DNA of 64,000 nt from Enterobacter sp. RIT418 (lineage in GTDB: Bacteria > Pseudomonadota > Gammaproteobacteria > Enterobacterales > Enterobacteriaceae): assembly GCF_003057745.1 (NCBI RefSeq), contig NZ_QBJD02000008.1:174709-238708 (forward strand). Reading direction: 5' to 3'. Both the position numbers and the translations under genes were made by a program. Every line of letters begins with the position of its first letter. Within the stretch, counting starts at the first letter, position 1. The notes beneath the pieces were generated by a model that was not told the origin of the DNA, did not search any database, and worked only from the letters and a program-made list of their open reading frames with translations. Of the stretch, positions 7,843-16,890 are shown in pieces.

Positions 7843-9521
7843 CAGGCAAGCCTCACTAAATAGTTGAATGCAATGTTTTTAACGGTCGTTTCGGCATTAC
7901 CTGCCGCAGAAACAGTAATGTTGTGAGTGTGCGATCCCAGAGCGACAGAATGGGCGTGCGCCCCCATGACGACGGAATGACCATGCGCTCCTATGGCTAC
8001 GGTGTGCGTATGCGCTCCGATAGCAACGGTATGCGTATGCGCACCGGCTGAACTGGTATTGACGTTGCTGTAGCTGTCCAGCTCGTAATAAGTACCCGCA
8101 GACCCTTTTCGCCCCTGGTAACCAGGCAGATTCATTTTCTGGAACGTGTGGGTATGAGCACCGGCTGAACTGGTTGTTTTTGTCCCATAGTCAAACGATG
8201 AGGATGTCTTCGTGCCCAAATCGGTGTTTGTTGTGGCCTTTGTTCCCAGGTCTGTGGATGTTGTCGTTTTTGTTCCGAGGTCAGTTGCCGCAGCCGTGGC
8301 TGTGTGGGTGTGTGACTTGTTGCCGTCCTGCTCATAGGAAAGAACGTTACGGCCCGATGCTGGCTTGCCTTTAATCGTCCAGTTACGCATGTCAGGAATA
8401 ACGCCTGACGGATAGGCGACGGCCAGCAAAGGATAGGCGGCCTTATCAAAAGATTGCCCCTGCATAATGGCATAACCTGTTGGCGTTACGTCTGACGGCC
8501 AGGGGATTGGTGCGCCCACAAGATAAAATCGTGGGTCATCACCCGCAGCAACCGCTCCGGCAGACATTCCTACATCCAGCAGCGCAGCGCCTTTTAACTC
8601 CAGCGCTTTGCGCGCTTCTGGCTTTGAGGCGAGATCACTCAGATTTAACGAGCGCTGTACAAACTTGCTGCCTAAATCTGGAATGGACTGTGCCACAGGC
8701 CGCAAGTCAGTGATTGCGCCCTTGTCATCAATGCTGGCAAGCGCGAATACAAAGTGTTTCTCGCCGTTTTCAATATAATCAGCCTGCTCTGCCGCGACAG
8801 TGATTTTACTTTTTACCGCCCATTCGCTGGTAAGCGTTCCCGACCATGAAACATCGAGCCAGATTTTCGTAGGCATAGCCGGAACTGAAATATTCAGGCT
8901 GGCGGCAAGTTCGGTCCTCAACCCTGCAACATAACCCGCCCCCTTTGTCACATAAAACTGGGTTCCCGTTTTGGCAACCAGATAGCCCGCACCAAAGAAC
9001 GCGGCCTCGCCATAGATATCAATGTTTTCCCGGCGCTGGCGTTCGTCCATAGAGGCCAGGCGCGCGGTAAAATCAATCTGCCAGGTTTCAGCAGGCGTAG
9101 TGATCTCGGTAGCTGATTGCGCGCCGCTGTATTCCATGAGCATGGAGCGAACCAGCACGTTCCCTTGTTGGCCGCTGGCATTTTTAATTTTGCGCTGGGT
9201 CGGGGCATGAATAATCATCGCAACTGTGCTGGTCGCTTTGTTTATCAGACCGATCCAGTTGAAATCGAAGTCGCCGACGTTTGCGCCCAGCGTCACGGAA
9301 TAAACAACTGAATCAGCATTTACCACGCCGGTTTTACTCACGGCCTGCCGATATACAATTTTATCTGCTGCGGGCAACCCTTCGGTGTTGTCAATCGGCT
9401 TTTCAACGTCCAGATCGGGAATATAAGCAAAAATAAACTCGTCCAGCACCACAGGCTTATTATCCACGGCCTGCTGTGCTTTCCAGTTAACAAATGCCTG
9501 TGTAATGACGGCTTGTGACAT
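7842..9521 (-). CDS. Tail fibre protein with His-box and DLGTKT repeats
   Basis: The 559-residue fibre is responsible for host recognition. Residues 1-160 match tail-collar-type fibre N-termini (attachment to the baseplate). Residues 343-395 form a collar-like segment ([19 protein letters not shown]). Residues 411-450 hold four copies of a [14 protein letters not shown] decapeptide. Residues 404-408, 454-458 and 493-533 carry HTH or HxH motifs spaced about 9 residues (GAHTHTVAI), expected to bind metal ions along a trimeric needle as in T4 gp12 or P2 H. The DNA repeats (7923-8045, 8172-8291) can recombine, so length variants are likely. Confidence 0.88.
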   Translation of the reverse strand: MSQAVITQAFVNWKAQQAVDNKPVVLDEFIFAYIPDLDVEKPIDNTEGLPAADKIVYRQAVSKTGVVNADSVVYSVTLGANVGDFDFNWIGLINKATSTVAMIIHAPTQRKIKNASGQQGNVLVRSMLMEYSGAQSATEITTPAETWQIDFTARLASMDERQRRENIDIYGEAAFFGAGYLVAKTGTQFYVTKGAGYVAGLRTELAASLNISVPAMPTKIWLDVSWSGTLTSEWAVKSKITVAAEQADYIENGEKHFVFALASIDDKGAITDLRPVAQSIPDLGSKFVQRSLNLSDLASKPEARKALELKGAALLDVGMSAGAVAAGDDPRFYLVGAPIPWPSDVTPTGYAIMQGQSFDKAAYPLLAVAYPSGVIPDMRNWTIKGKPASGRNVLSYEQDGNKSHTHTATAAATDLGTKTTTSTDLGTKATTNTDLGTKTSSSFDYGTKTTSSAGAHTHTFQKMNLPGYQGRKGSAGTYYELDSYSNVNTSSAGAHTHTVAIGAHTHTVAIGAHGHSVVMGAHAHSVALGSHTHNITVSAAGNAETTVKNIAFNYLVRLA

Positions 9522-9531
9522 TTTCCCCTCT

Positions 9532-10125
9532 CTACTTCAAACTGGCGCTAAAAGTCGCGCTAAATTCGTTTTTTACATCACCCAGCGTTGCGGGCCAGCA
9601 AACATATTCGCCCTGATACCAGCCGATATTGATATGAACCGCCAGTGAGGTGATGACCTCAAATCGATAACGGCGGCAAGTGCGGCCATACTTGCGGATA
9701 ATTTCCAGCAGCAAATCGCTGTTATCCGCAATCTGGCTATCCGTCACTCTGACCGTTATGACATCCCAGTCCATCCCGTCCTGTCGCTCCAGCAGTTCGA
9801 CATATCCGATCCCCAGGCGCTCAAATATGGCAATAAATCCTGCAACCTCGCCCGCCTGCTGCGCGTTTACGAATGCATAGCTAACGCGCTTGCGAAACAG
9901 GTTTAACGGCTCGCCTTTAAAACGGGTGATATCGCGTTCCCAGGCAATCAGGTTGAGTAGTGGCTCGGCGCATGTGAGCGGGTCAAACTGCCTAAGAGGC
10001 CAGGTGATCCATTCATACACCTGCAACCAGAATTTCACACAGGCGCGCAGCAGCCGCGCAGGATCGCCACGGTCCATCCATGACGGCAACTTCAACCCGG
10101 CCAGCAGCCTGGCAAATTCAGTCAT
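9532..10125 (-). CDS. I: Tail protein I (baseplate)
   Basis: The 197-residue protein starts at ATG 10125 ([17 protein letters not shown]), inside the end of J (8-bp overlap); the longer frame to 10179 is unlikely. The segment [17 protein letters not shown] is typical of P2 gpI-family proteins, which join the wedge of the baseplate with J and anchor the fibre. Gene order J-I-H is that of P2 and HP1. A 10-bp gap with GAGAGGGGAAA precedes the fibre start. Confidence 0.85.
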   Translation of the reverse strand: MTEFARLLAGLKLPSWMDRGDPARLLRACVKFWLQVYEWITWPLRQFDPLTCAEPLLNLIAWERDITRFKGEPLNLFRKRVSYAFVNAQQAGEVAGFIAIFERLGIGYVELLERQDGMDWDVITVRVTDSQIADNSDLLLEIIRKYGRTCRRYRFEVITSLAVHINIGWYQGEYVCWPATLGDVKNEFSATFSASLK

Positions 10126-11302
10126 TCGTGATCTCCACGGTAAGAGACGCCAGGCGCGGAACCGATAATTCACTGACAATATCGGTGAGCGAAAAACTCA
10201 GTGAATCAACTATCGGAAAAGCTTTGTGAATTTCCCGGCCCAGATTTGAAAAGGAGTAGCGCGAATACGGCCACGTCTTTTTCACGTCGTAATTGGCGTT
10301 TTCACGAAATGCACAGCGGATCAAATCTGTAACGCCGGTTTCTAAAAGTGCCAGGGCTTCCGGCTCCATGTTTTCCATGCTTTCCACATATACTTTGACC
10401 GCCAGCGCGTGGCTGGTTTCTGGTATGGCAAAACACTGTAAATCATCGCCGTGGCCGTGGTGGCCCTTGCTGTTAACGTAATCATTAACTGCATCAATAA
10501 AGGGTTGCGATGCTTCGCCGCTGTCCAGTAGCAAATAGGCATTTGCCGTACCAGGCCCGCGCGGGCCGTCATGCAAAAAGAATATGCGGTCAATACTCAG
10601 CCCAATAACACCAGCAATCATGCTGCGATAAACGGCGTCGGTATGGTAATTGCCCACCAGGTTAAACTGGTTTCGTACGCGGTCCCGAAGTTCGTCGTCG
10701 CTTTCCTCGTCTGCGCCAGGCGTGATTAACCAGTCGTCTTCATTCACGGCGCTGGCTATACCAGCTACGGCTACAGGCAAAATGCGGTAATAGCCCGGCG
10801 CCAGGTTATAGCCTGTTCCAGTGCCGGTCGCCGTGACGGCAACAAGTCCGCTTTCAGTGCCTGCGCTCAGGGTTGTGTCTTCATTCACTGCGAGCACATA
10901 AACCACCCCGTTGATACGCTCGGTCTGGATCAGCGTTCCAGCCGGAATGGCAATTTCATCTGCCGCATTCTCTTTGTAAAACCGCAGCACGCCAACGGCG
11001 GCGCTGGCTGGCTTTGCCTCAACGTTCACAGCCCAGGCGAGCAAACGCAGCATTGGCCCGGTGGCAGTCGCAACGAACATATTTCGCAGGACGATATTGA
11101 TCAGCGCCTCGCGGAGCCACATCACCGGCGTGGTCACAATCGTTGATATCAGCCTCCAGAATGGGGACATTCTTGATGTGTTGGTAACGAACCCCTCCTC
11201 CTGCACGGTGCGCCTGAAGGCGGCGGTGATTTCCTCTTTGGAGGACGGCATTCCGCTGTCATTCAACACCTGCTCAAAATCAACGTCGGGCTTGTCAGTC
11301 AT
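10118..11302 (-). CDS. J: Baseplate protein J
   Basis: A 394-residue protein of the baseplate J family (large wedge subunit). Recognisable blocks are LRLLAWAVNVEAKPASAAV, IPAGTLIQTERINGVVY, GTGYNLAPG and DDWLITPGADEESDDELRDR, followed by RGPGTANAYLLLDSG. It acts with I and the DUF2590-like protein to build the wedges that control sheath contraction. It overlaps the upstream gene by 8 bp. Confidence 0.93.
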   Translation of the reverse strand: MTDKPDVDFEQVLNDSGMPSSKEEITAAFRRTVQEEGFVTNTSRMSPFWRLISTIVTTPVMWLREALINIVLRNMFVATATGPMLRLLAWAVNVEAKPASAAVGVLRFYKENAADEIAIPAGTLIQTERINGVVYVLAVNEDTTLSAGTESGLVAVTATGTGTGYNLAPGYYRILPVAVAGIASAVNEDDWLITPGADEESDDELRDRVRNQFNLVGNYHTDAVYRSMIAGVIGLSIDRIFFLHDGPRGPGTANAYLLLDSGEASQPFIDAVNDYVNSKGHHGHGDDLQCFAIPETSHALAVKVYVESMENMEPEALALLETGVTDLIRCAFRENANYDVKKTWPYSRYSFSNLGREIHKAFPIVDSLSFSLTDIVSELSVPRLASLTVEITND

Positions 11303-11630
11303 AATTCACCTCTGTACCAACGCTGCCGAAGTCGTAGGTTTCAGCAGTAACATAAAGCCGTGAAAGGCTCTCCTCTGTGATAACAATTGTTCCGGGGACC
11401 AGGCGTTCATCACTTTCAACCAGCAGTGATAGCTGGGTCAGCGCGTCACCGCGCATCGTCGGACTTCGCTCACCGATCAGACGCGTAGTGATGCCGCTTT
11501 CCAGAATGCTGTGGATGATGTCCTGGGTGATGCTGTCGCGGTTATTGCACCGCTGCGGCTCGTTCCCGCTGTCCAGGGTGAAATCACCCTCGGTAATCAA
11601 GAGGTCGATGTATAACGGTTCGGTACTCAT
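11295..11630 (-). CDS. DUF2590-like baseplate protein (W-like position)
   Basis: A 111-residue acidic protein starting MSTEPLYIDLLITEGDFTL. It lies between tape measure and J, where P2 has W (gp25-like lysozyme-fold wedge protein). The sequence fits what I recall of the DUF2590 family of HP1-type phages. The block DSITQDIIHSILESGITTRL resembles the start of gp25-like proteins. The start overlaps the T stop by 4 bp (ATGA). A wedge role is inferred from position. Confidence 0.65.
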   Translation of the reverse strand: MSTEPLYIDLLITEGDFTLDSGNEPQRCNNRDSITQDIIHSILESGITTRLIGERSPTMRGDALTQLSLLVESDERLVPGTIVITEESLSRLYVTAETYDFGSVGTEVNYD

Positions 11631-13702
11631 CCGGCGTTAAGCTCCTGCCATTCGGCCAACTGGGTTGGAGTGATTCCATTCGGGGCGGTGATGTAGGTAT
11701 CGCCCCACGTCTTACGGCTATCAACAACGGTTTTACTGTCAGATTTAACCTTGCCCATCAGGCCGCCGCGCGGGATATCCGCATTGATTTTGTTACCCGT
11801 CAGCAAGGACGGAGCGTTCATTTTTGGCGGTGCTGCAGAACCACTTTCTGACGTTGTTTTCAGGTCGATGTTGACGCCGGGGATTTTATTTAGCTTCTCA
11901 ACGATCCAGTTATAGGTAGACGCAAAGGTATTTTTTAGAGCGTCAAAAAGCTTGCTGAATACGTCACCGATTGTCTGTGCAAATCCTTCAAAAGCGGCCA
12001 TGGGAGAAAGGCCTGCAAAGAACGCTACTACCGCGCCCCAGCCATCGGTAATGGATTGCCAGACCTGCGCGAATACCTGGCCCACCTGCGCGGCGACATC
12101 CATCACCCAGGCAAAGGCCGCAGTGTTCATTACAGCCGCTTTCAGTTCTTCCCAGTGGTTTACGACATACCAGACGCCTAATCCCAGCAGCGCCAGCGCG
12201 GCAATAATTAGGGTGATCGGGCTTGTCAAAAACTGCATTGCAGCCCCGGCAAACATGGTCGCCGCCCCATACACCCGCATGGCAACGGCTCCGGCTTTTA
12301 ACACGATATTCCAGGCAGCCAGCGCGACGCGGCAAACACCGGTCCACAGCGCAAGCAGCTTTGACTGGACCCACAACGCGGCCAGCCCGATGCGGGTTGT
12401 AAGTAAAGACGGGCGCATCATGTTTAGCGTCCATATAAGGGCTTTCCATGCGCCGCCCAGCACTTTTGCGATTGCGCTTAAACCCACCATCGTGAATCCA
12501 AATACGCCCATCACGATGTTTGTTGCCGCACCGGCAAGACCAAAGGACAACACGCCCAGCGTGATGTAACCCAGCCAGCGAGCGATGTTAGGGAACATTT
12601 CCAGCCAGCGGGCAAACTTTGCGCCCACGGCGGCAACGCGATTCATCAACGGCGTGAGTATGGGGATCAGCGTATTACCCAGGGCCACGCGCATGGCGTA
12701 GAACGTTGCTACGATACGTTCCCACGGTTTCGCCATACGTTCGGCCATTTCCTGGGCGCGTTTCATACCGTCATTGCGGCCCAGTTCCGTGATACTACGG
12801 TTTAGATTAGCCTGCTGGCCGTACAGCTTTTTGATGACATCAGCGCCACCACCAAAAGCGGCGTCCAGCGCCTGCTGCGCCTTGACATTCCCCTCAATGC
12901 TTGCCCCGTATTTGTTCTGCAATTTCTGGAGAATATCGCCCATTGGCAACATCTTCCCGGTGGCGTCAACAAAGCTCATTCCCAACTTTTCAGCGGCGGC
13001 CGGCGCGCTTCTTAAAAACTGCTCATAGATGCCGCTTGCCTCAGTTCCCAGGGTTTTGGACAACGATCCCAGCACCGCGAACTGCTCATCCATACTCACG
13101 CCGAAGTCAGACCCGGCGTTTTTGGTTCCCTCAATAAGCTCCTGCATGGTCTGCATTTTCACGCCGAAGTTTTGCACCATGTAGGCCGTTTTTCCGGCCA
13201 GTTCTTCGGCAAAGCGGACATGCCCCAGGCTGGACAGTTCCGTATTGAACCGGGATGCCATCGCACCAATATATTCACCAGCCTCCTCGCCGCTGGCTTT
13301 CACGCCTGCCGCCAGGGTATTGGCCGCGATTGTCACGCGGGGCAGGTCCAGATCGGAAAGGCCCGCCATTGCGCCCTTCATTGCATAGCTTGAGTTCACT
13401 ACATCAACCGCGCCTTTTCCGTAGCGCATGCTGAATTTAAGGGCTTCGCTGGACAGTTTTTTGAGCGCATCTTCGGCCACACCTTTGGAACCTACTTCCG
13501 CCAGCGCTGCATTCATTTCGTACGCCGGACCCACTACGCCCGCAATGGACTGGGCAACACCCCAGACCGCCGCAGCACCGATTCCAATTCGTGCAAAAGA
13601 CGCCTGCGATTTTTCGGCAAAGCCAGTCAGCGAGGACTGGGCCGTTTTTAACGGCCGTGTCAGCTTATCAATAAGGCTCAACGTAAAATCCAGGTGGCTC
13701 AT
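11627..13702 (-). CDS. T: Tail tape measure protein
   Basis: The 691-residue protein sets tail length and is injected on infection. The N-terminal TP901-type core (about residues 50-330: FMRYGKGAVDVVNSSYAM-like repeats, VHF-type helices) is followed by hydrophobic segments around residues 380-530 (LGYITLGVLSFGLAGAA, LIIAALALLGLGVWYVV) that could cross the inner membrane. It is shorter than P2 T (about 815 residues), implying a shorter tail if the rise per residue is the same. It starts two bases before the frameshifted E' stop, on the same transcript. Confidence 0.88.
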   Translation of the reverse strand: MSHLDFTLSLIDKLTRPLKTAQSSLTGFAEKSQASFARIGIGAAAVWGVAQSIAGVVGPAYEMNAALAEVGSKGVAEDALKKLSSEALKFSMRYGKGAVDVVNSSYAMKGAMAGLSDLDLPRVTIAANTLAAGVKASGEEAGEYIGAMASRFNTELSSLGHVRFAEELAGKTAYMVQNFGVKMQTMQELIEGTKNAGSDFGVSMDEQFAVLGSLSKTLGTEASGIYEQFLRSAPAAAEKLGMSFVDATGKMLPMGDILQKLQNKYGASIEGNVKAQQALDAAFGGGADVIKKLYGQQANLNRSITELGRNDGMKRAQEMAERMAKPWERIVATFYAMRVALGNTLIPILTPLMNRVAAVGAKFARWLEMFPNIARWLGYITLGVLSFGLAGAATNIVMGVFGFTMVGLSAIAKVLGGAWKALIWTLNMMRPSLLTTRIGLAALWVQSKLLALWTGVCRVALAAWNIVLKAGAVAMRVYGAATMFAGAAMQFLTSPITLIIAALALLGLGVWYVVNHWEELKAAVMNTAAFAWVMDVAAQVGQVFAQVWQSITDGWGAVVAFFAGLSPMAAFEGFAQTIGDVFSKLFDALKNTFASTYNWIVEKLNKIPGVNIDLKTTSESGSAAPPKMNAPSLLTGNKINADIPRGGLMGKVKSDSKTVVDSRKTWGDTYITAPNGITPTQLAEWQELNAG

Positions 13703-13703
13703 A

Positions 13704-14161
13704 TCAGGTTCCGTTTAGGGCAATGGCGATACCTTCCGCCGTCTTATTCGCCCTTGTTTTGGCGAAATATTCGTCCAGCCAAAGGGCGCGCGCGATGCTT
13801 TCTTCGTCGTCAGGTTCATGCGGGAGGTAGTAGCGGCGGAGGGCAAGATATTGCTCCAGCCCGTTCGTGCGTATCGCCGCCACCCGCGCCGCTAGTTTTT
13901 TACTTCGATCTCAAGCTTTGGTGAGTAAATCTCGTTAACCTTTTCGACGATCTGCATTTCGCAGCCTGGGTAATCTTCCATCAGCTTGCTCAGGGCATCC
14001 TTTGACTCAGCATCAACAATGCGCCCCAGGTAGGTCGCCATAGGGGCAACCTTATTGGTCATGGTCATTTCGTTAATCAGGTTGTTGTAGGCGGTTTTGT
14101 TGGGCTCAAAGCTCAGGCTCACACCCGCCACAGTCATGACAATTTTTTTAGACTTACTCAT
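13704..14161 (-). CDS. Tail assembly chaperone E+E' made by -1 frameshift
   Basis: The frame-0 gene E stops at 13892. The codons before the stop are GTA AAA AAC TAG, which contain the classical slippery heptamer A AAA AAC (13901-13895). A -1 slip continues into an open frame that reads KLAARVAAIRTNGLEQYLAL, through YYLPHEPDDEESIARALW, to a TGA at 13704. The product would be 152 residues. P2 makes E+E' the same way, and lambda makes G-T. The extension was not listed as an ORF because it lacks a start codon. The long form is needed in small amounts for tape measure loading. Confidence 0.82.
13892..14161 (-). CDS. E: Tail assembly chaperone E (short form)
   Basis: An 89-residue protein beginning MSKSKKIVMTVAGVSLSFEP. 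Length and position between the tube/lysis genes and the tape measure are those of phage tail assembly chaperones; the segment YNNLINEMTMTNKVAPM is like the HP1-type chaperone family as I recall it. It starts inside the stop of the o-spanin gene (ATGA). A slippery A AAA AAC directly before its TAG stop allows production of the longer E+E' form. Confidence 0.8.
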   Translation of the reverse strand: MSKSKKIVMTVAGVSLSFEPNKTAYNNLINEMTMTNKVAPMATYLGRIVDAESKDALSKLMEDYPGCEMQIVEKVNEIYSPKLEIEVKN

Positions 14162-14454
14162 TTTGTTACTTCCCTTCGTTGTCGGATGATGCCCACCAGG
14201 GCGTTATGTCGTGCGGCGCATTCGGTGTAAATTTGCCGATAGGCTGTTAATGCCGCGTCAAAATCAGTGCCTGTCGGCCCTGCCAGCCTCGGCAGGTTTA
14301 CCGGGCAAAGAGTCAGATGGTTTTCCTGATAAGGTTCGCTCTGTGCTGGCCGCCAGTTCGTTGAACAACCGGACGTAATCATCAGAAGCACACACATTGT
14401 TAAAAACCGGCTTAATGGTTTCTGTGCGGATAACCCGTTCCGTGTGGATCTCAT
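14158..14454 (-). CDS. Outer-membrane spanin lipoprotein (LysC/Rz1-like)
   Basis: A 98-residue frame contains a signal peptide with lipobox (FLTMCVLLMITSGC, Cys30), so the mature protein is an outer-membrane lipoprotein. It begins within the i-spanin gene in another frame (overlap 14264-14454) and runs past its end, the partly embedded arrangement of P2 lysB/lysC. With the i-spanin it fuses inner and outer membranes in the last lysis step. A shorter start at Met20 is possible. Confidence in the start is low, in the function good. Confidence 0.8.
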   Translation of the reverse strand: MRSTRNGLSAQKPLSRFLTMCVLLMITSGCSTNWRPAQSEPYQENHLTLCPVNLPRLAGPTGTDFDAALTAYRQIYTECAARHNALVGIIRQRREVTK

Positions 14455-14647
14455 TGGCTTTTAACTCCGCGATTTTCTTTTCCAGCGCTTCACCGGACCG
14501 CCGCGTGATCTCCACGACAATCTGGCGCGTTTCTTCTGTCGCCTTACTGGCGGCCAGTTGCAGCTTTGCGTTGTGCCAGTCGTGCGCCTGCCAGCCCGCT
14601 GACATGGCAGCAGTCAGGATCAGGACCAACCCCAGCAAGTTACGCAT
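14264..14647 (-). CDS. Inner-membrane spanin (LysB/Rz-like)
   Basis: The 127-residue protein has one N-terminal signal anchor (MRNLLGLVLILTAAMSAGW) followed by a coiled-coil region rich in Glu/Lys (ATEETRQIVVEITRRSG, EKKIAELKANEIHTERV), as in Rz-type i-spanins. Its start overlaps the endolysin stop by one base. It partners the lipoprotein encoded in the overlapping frame. Confidence 0.82.
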   Translation of the reverse strand: MRNLLGLVLILTAAMSAGWQAHDWHNAKLQLAASKATEETRQIVVEITRRSGEALEKKIAELKANEIHTERVIRTETIKPVFNNVCASDDYVRLFNELAASTERTLSGKPSDSLPGKPAEAGRADRH

Positions 14648-14985
14648 CAGCGGACCCCGTTATGCTCAAGTGAAAAATGATTGCCGTCCGGCCTGCTGAA
14701 CCGACCACCCCATGCGCCGCCGATGGACTCCCAGTATTCTCCCAGCGGGAGATAGGCAGCGCTGTCGGTCTGGTATTCCCCATTGATAAACAGGTTAAAA
14801 TCCACGGCCAGGCGCTGGGTATGCAGGCTGTTTGCAATGCCGCTGCCTTTTTTGGCGTTAAGCGCGGCCTGCTCTGGCGTGCGGTAGGCTTCGCCAAATG
14901 TCAGGCGATAGCCTTTTTCCTCCGCGAAGTGGATCAGATTTGCGATCATCACGGTGAAAAGCTGCTGTTTTTCACTCAGTTTCAT
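14647..14985 (-). CDS. Endolysin, M15-type peptidoglycan peptidase
   Basis: The 112-residue enzyme resembles the L-Ala-D-Glu/VanY (M15) peptidases: FGEAYRTPEQA, then SLHTQRLAVDFNLF with His55 and Asp62, and GNHFSLEH with His103/His108 as zinc ligands. P2 itself uses a lysozyme-type K at this step, so the lysis enzyme is of a different class. No signal sequence is seen, so it should depend on the holin encoded just upstream (14-bp overlap). Confidence 0.85.
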   Translation of the reverse strand: MKLSEKQQLFTVMIANLIHFAEEKGYRLTFGEAYRTPEQAALNAKKGSGIANSLHTQRLAVDFNLFINGEYQTDSAAYLPLGEYWESIGGAWGGRFSRPDGNHFSLEHNGVR

Positions 14986-15283
14986 GGCTTTTGCTTCCCC
15001 ATCGTTTCATGAAGTATTCCGCGAGGCGCTTTAAACCCGCCTCAATAAAGGCGCTCCCCAGAATGCCCAGGGCGCAGGCAATGCCCACGACAACCAGTTC
15101 CGGCATATCGGGGAATTTCAGTAGTGGGATTGCGGCAAGCGGGGCCACCGCCGCCCCCAGAATCATCCGCCCGACCAGGAGGCGGGTTGTGATCTGCTCA
15201 CTGCTGACCATCAGCTGCCCCAGGCCGATCACGGCCCCAATCAGCAGCAGCTTTGCCAGCAGTGACGTTTCTCCGTTTGGCAT
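14972..15283 (-). CDS. Holin
   Basis: A 103-residue membrane protein with hydrophobic segments (LLAKLLLIGAVIGLGQLMV; GRMILGAAVAPLAAIPLL; LVVVGIACALGILGSAFI) and a charged C-terminal tail (KRLAEYFMKRWGSKSHETE). Size, three membrane segments and position before the endolysin indicate a class I holin like P2 Y. It opens the inner membrane to release the endolysin. Confidence 0.82.
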   Translation of the reverse strand: MPNGETSLLAKLLLIGAVIGLGQLMVSSEQITTRLLVGRMILGAAVAPLAAIPLLKFPDMPELVVVGIACALGILGSAFIEAGLKRLAEYFMKRWGSKSHETE

Positions 15284-15287
15284 GTTG

Positions 15288-15743
15288 TTAACCTTTCAGG
15301 TCGCGCGTGTCGCGGGCTGACAGGTACGGAACGCCGTCAATCGCCACAAAGTCGGGGCTGGTTACCATGAATTTAATTTTCTTCGTGGTCTTACTGGCCT
15401 CGTTGGGGTTGATGTTGACGATGTCAGACAGCGCAGGAACGCAGCCGAACACCTCGATTTTTTCTTCGTCGTCTCCGGCATTGGCATAGAACAAAAAGTC
15501 TTTTGCCGGAATGCCACGCCAGGAACCGGCAGCACGGGCCACAGCGGTGAACTTTTTAAAGTTCTGCGAATCGACCTCGATTTCCACGTCCGCCGAAACG
15601 GACCCTTTTGTGTGGCCATTCGGCACGCCGCGAGTTTGTGCCACGGCGCTGTTATCGGTAATGGTTACGGTAGCGTTTTCAACGTGAATCATGACCGCGT
15701 CATAGTTCACATCAAACGAACCGCCGCTAATGCGCTCGGTCAT
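15288..15743 (-). CDS. Tail tube protein (FII-like, DUF2597 type)
   Basis: The 151-residue protein lies directly after the sheath gene (ATGA overlap). It begins MTERISGGSFDVNYDAVMIH and fits the DUF2597 tube proteins of HP1/K139-type phages as I recall them, rather than P2 FII. It polymerises around the tape measure to form the inner tube. Lysis genes follow it, not the chaperone as in P2. Confidence 0.8.
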   Translation of the reverse strand: MTERISGGSFDVNYDAVMIHVENATVTITDNSAVAQTRGVPNGHTKGSVSADVEIEVDSQNFKKFTAVARAAGSWRGIPAKDFLFYANAGDDEEKIEVFGCVPALSDIVNINPNEASKTTKKIKFMVTSPDFVAIDGVPYLSARDTRDLKG

Positions 15744-16888
15744 TGGTTGCTCTCCTGTGAGGTGTCCAGTTCGATGCTGACGCCGATTTCTTTCGCGCTC
15801 TCATACGGGCGGACAATCAAATAAATTTGCACCGCAACACTGCTGGTCCAGGTGATGGTGATATCGCCGTCTTTTGGCGGTTTCACTTCGCCGGGAAACT
15901 CGACCCCGTTGATCTGCGTTGCAATTGACATTTCGCGCAGCGGCTTGCCGAAGTAAGTCTCATGCGCCGCGATGCTTCCCGGCGTGCTGTTCAGCGAGCG
16001 ATCTGCGATTTTTGGAATGGCGCGCAACCGGACGCGGCGGGAAGCTTTATCCACCACGCGGACATTTTCGATCACCTGATAATCGCCGCCTTCGACGTCC
16101 AGCGTTCTTCCGTCAGCCCAATAAATCCCGTCGTAGTCGTGATACCACATTGGCACGCTGTAGCGGTTTGCCTGCAATCCCTGCAGCACGGCCAGATCTA
16201 ACTTTTCACCCGTCCCATCTTCTGGCAGATCATCGCGACCCAGCGCAGTGACCGCCCCAGTGGCAACGCGGGCCGGACTATCGGCAATGGTTACGGCACG
16301 GTTACACAGGCGCCCCGCGAGGACTCCCGGTTCATTGCCCCAAAGACGCGGCACAAGCTGAACGCCTGGCGACGCGATCCCTTCCTGCAATTCGGCCATT
16401 CGTGATTGGTAATCCGCCCACGATTCCCCCTCAGACGGGCCGCCTACAGCAATGGCGAACCAGACAAAGCGCCCGAATTTGGCCTGCAACGTTTCCCGCA
16501 TTTCGGTAGCGCGGTTGATCGTGGCTTTTTGGGTAGCGTCAAACGCCAGCGTAATCCCCTCAACCGATGCGACGGACTGGGCAGCCGTAACGGCATTCAT
16601 CCATGCATCATCCTCGTTGTAGTCGTCGTCCGATGGGTCTGGCTCCGGCATAACATGCACATACGCGAACCAGTTCTGACCGGCGTTATTCGCGGCTGCG
16701 GCGACGATGCGTTTTAACAGGCTGTCTTTTTCGCCCAACGCTTTATCCAGATCGCTATCGGCGCTAATCGACTGTGTTTTATTAGTGTTGGTGTCGCCAT
16801 AACCCACAAACAGGACGACGCGTTCGACGTCGTTCGTTGTACCGTTGTAGCGGTTTTTCTGACTAACTGTGACTGTCGGCCAGGTCAT
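15740..16888 (-). CDS. Contractile tail sheath protein (DUF2586 type)
   Basis: A 382-residue protein. Conserved blocks include FAYVHVMPEPDPSDDDYNED, GPSEGESWADYQSRMAELQ and RYSVPMWYHDYDGIYWADG. These fit the HP1-type sheath family (DUF2586). Length is close to P2 FI (about 396). The sheath contracts on baseplate triggering. It starts two bases after the upstream virion morphogenesis gene. Confidence 0.85.
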   Translation of the reverse strand: MTWPTVTVSQKNRYNGTTNDVERVVLFVGYGDTNTNKTQSISADSDLDKALGEKDSLLKRIVAAAANNAGQNWFAYVHVMPEPDPSDDDYNEDDAWMNAVTAAQSVASVEGITLAFDATQKATINRATEMRETLQAKFGRFVWFAIAVGGPSEGESWADYQSRMAELQEGIASPGVQLVPRLWGNEPGVLAGRLCNRAVTIADSPARVATGAVTALGRDDLPEDGTGEKLDLAVLQGLQANRYSVPMWYHDYDGIYWADGRTLDVEGGDYQVIENVRVVDKASRRVRLRAIPKIADRSLNSTPGSIAAHETYFGKPLREMSIATQINGVEFPGEVKPPKDGDITITWTSSVAVQIYLIVRPYESAKEIGVSIELDTSQESNQ

Positions 16889-16890
16889 TT

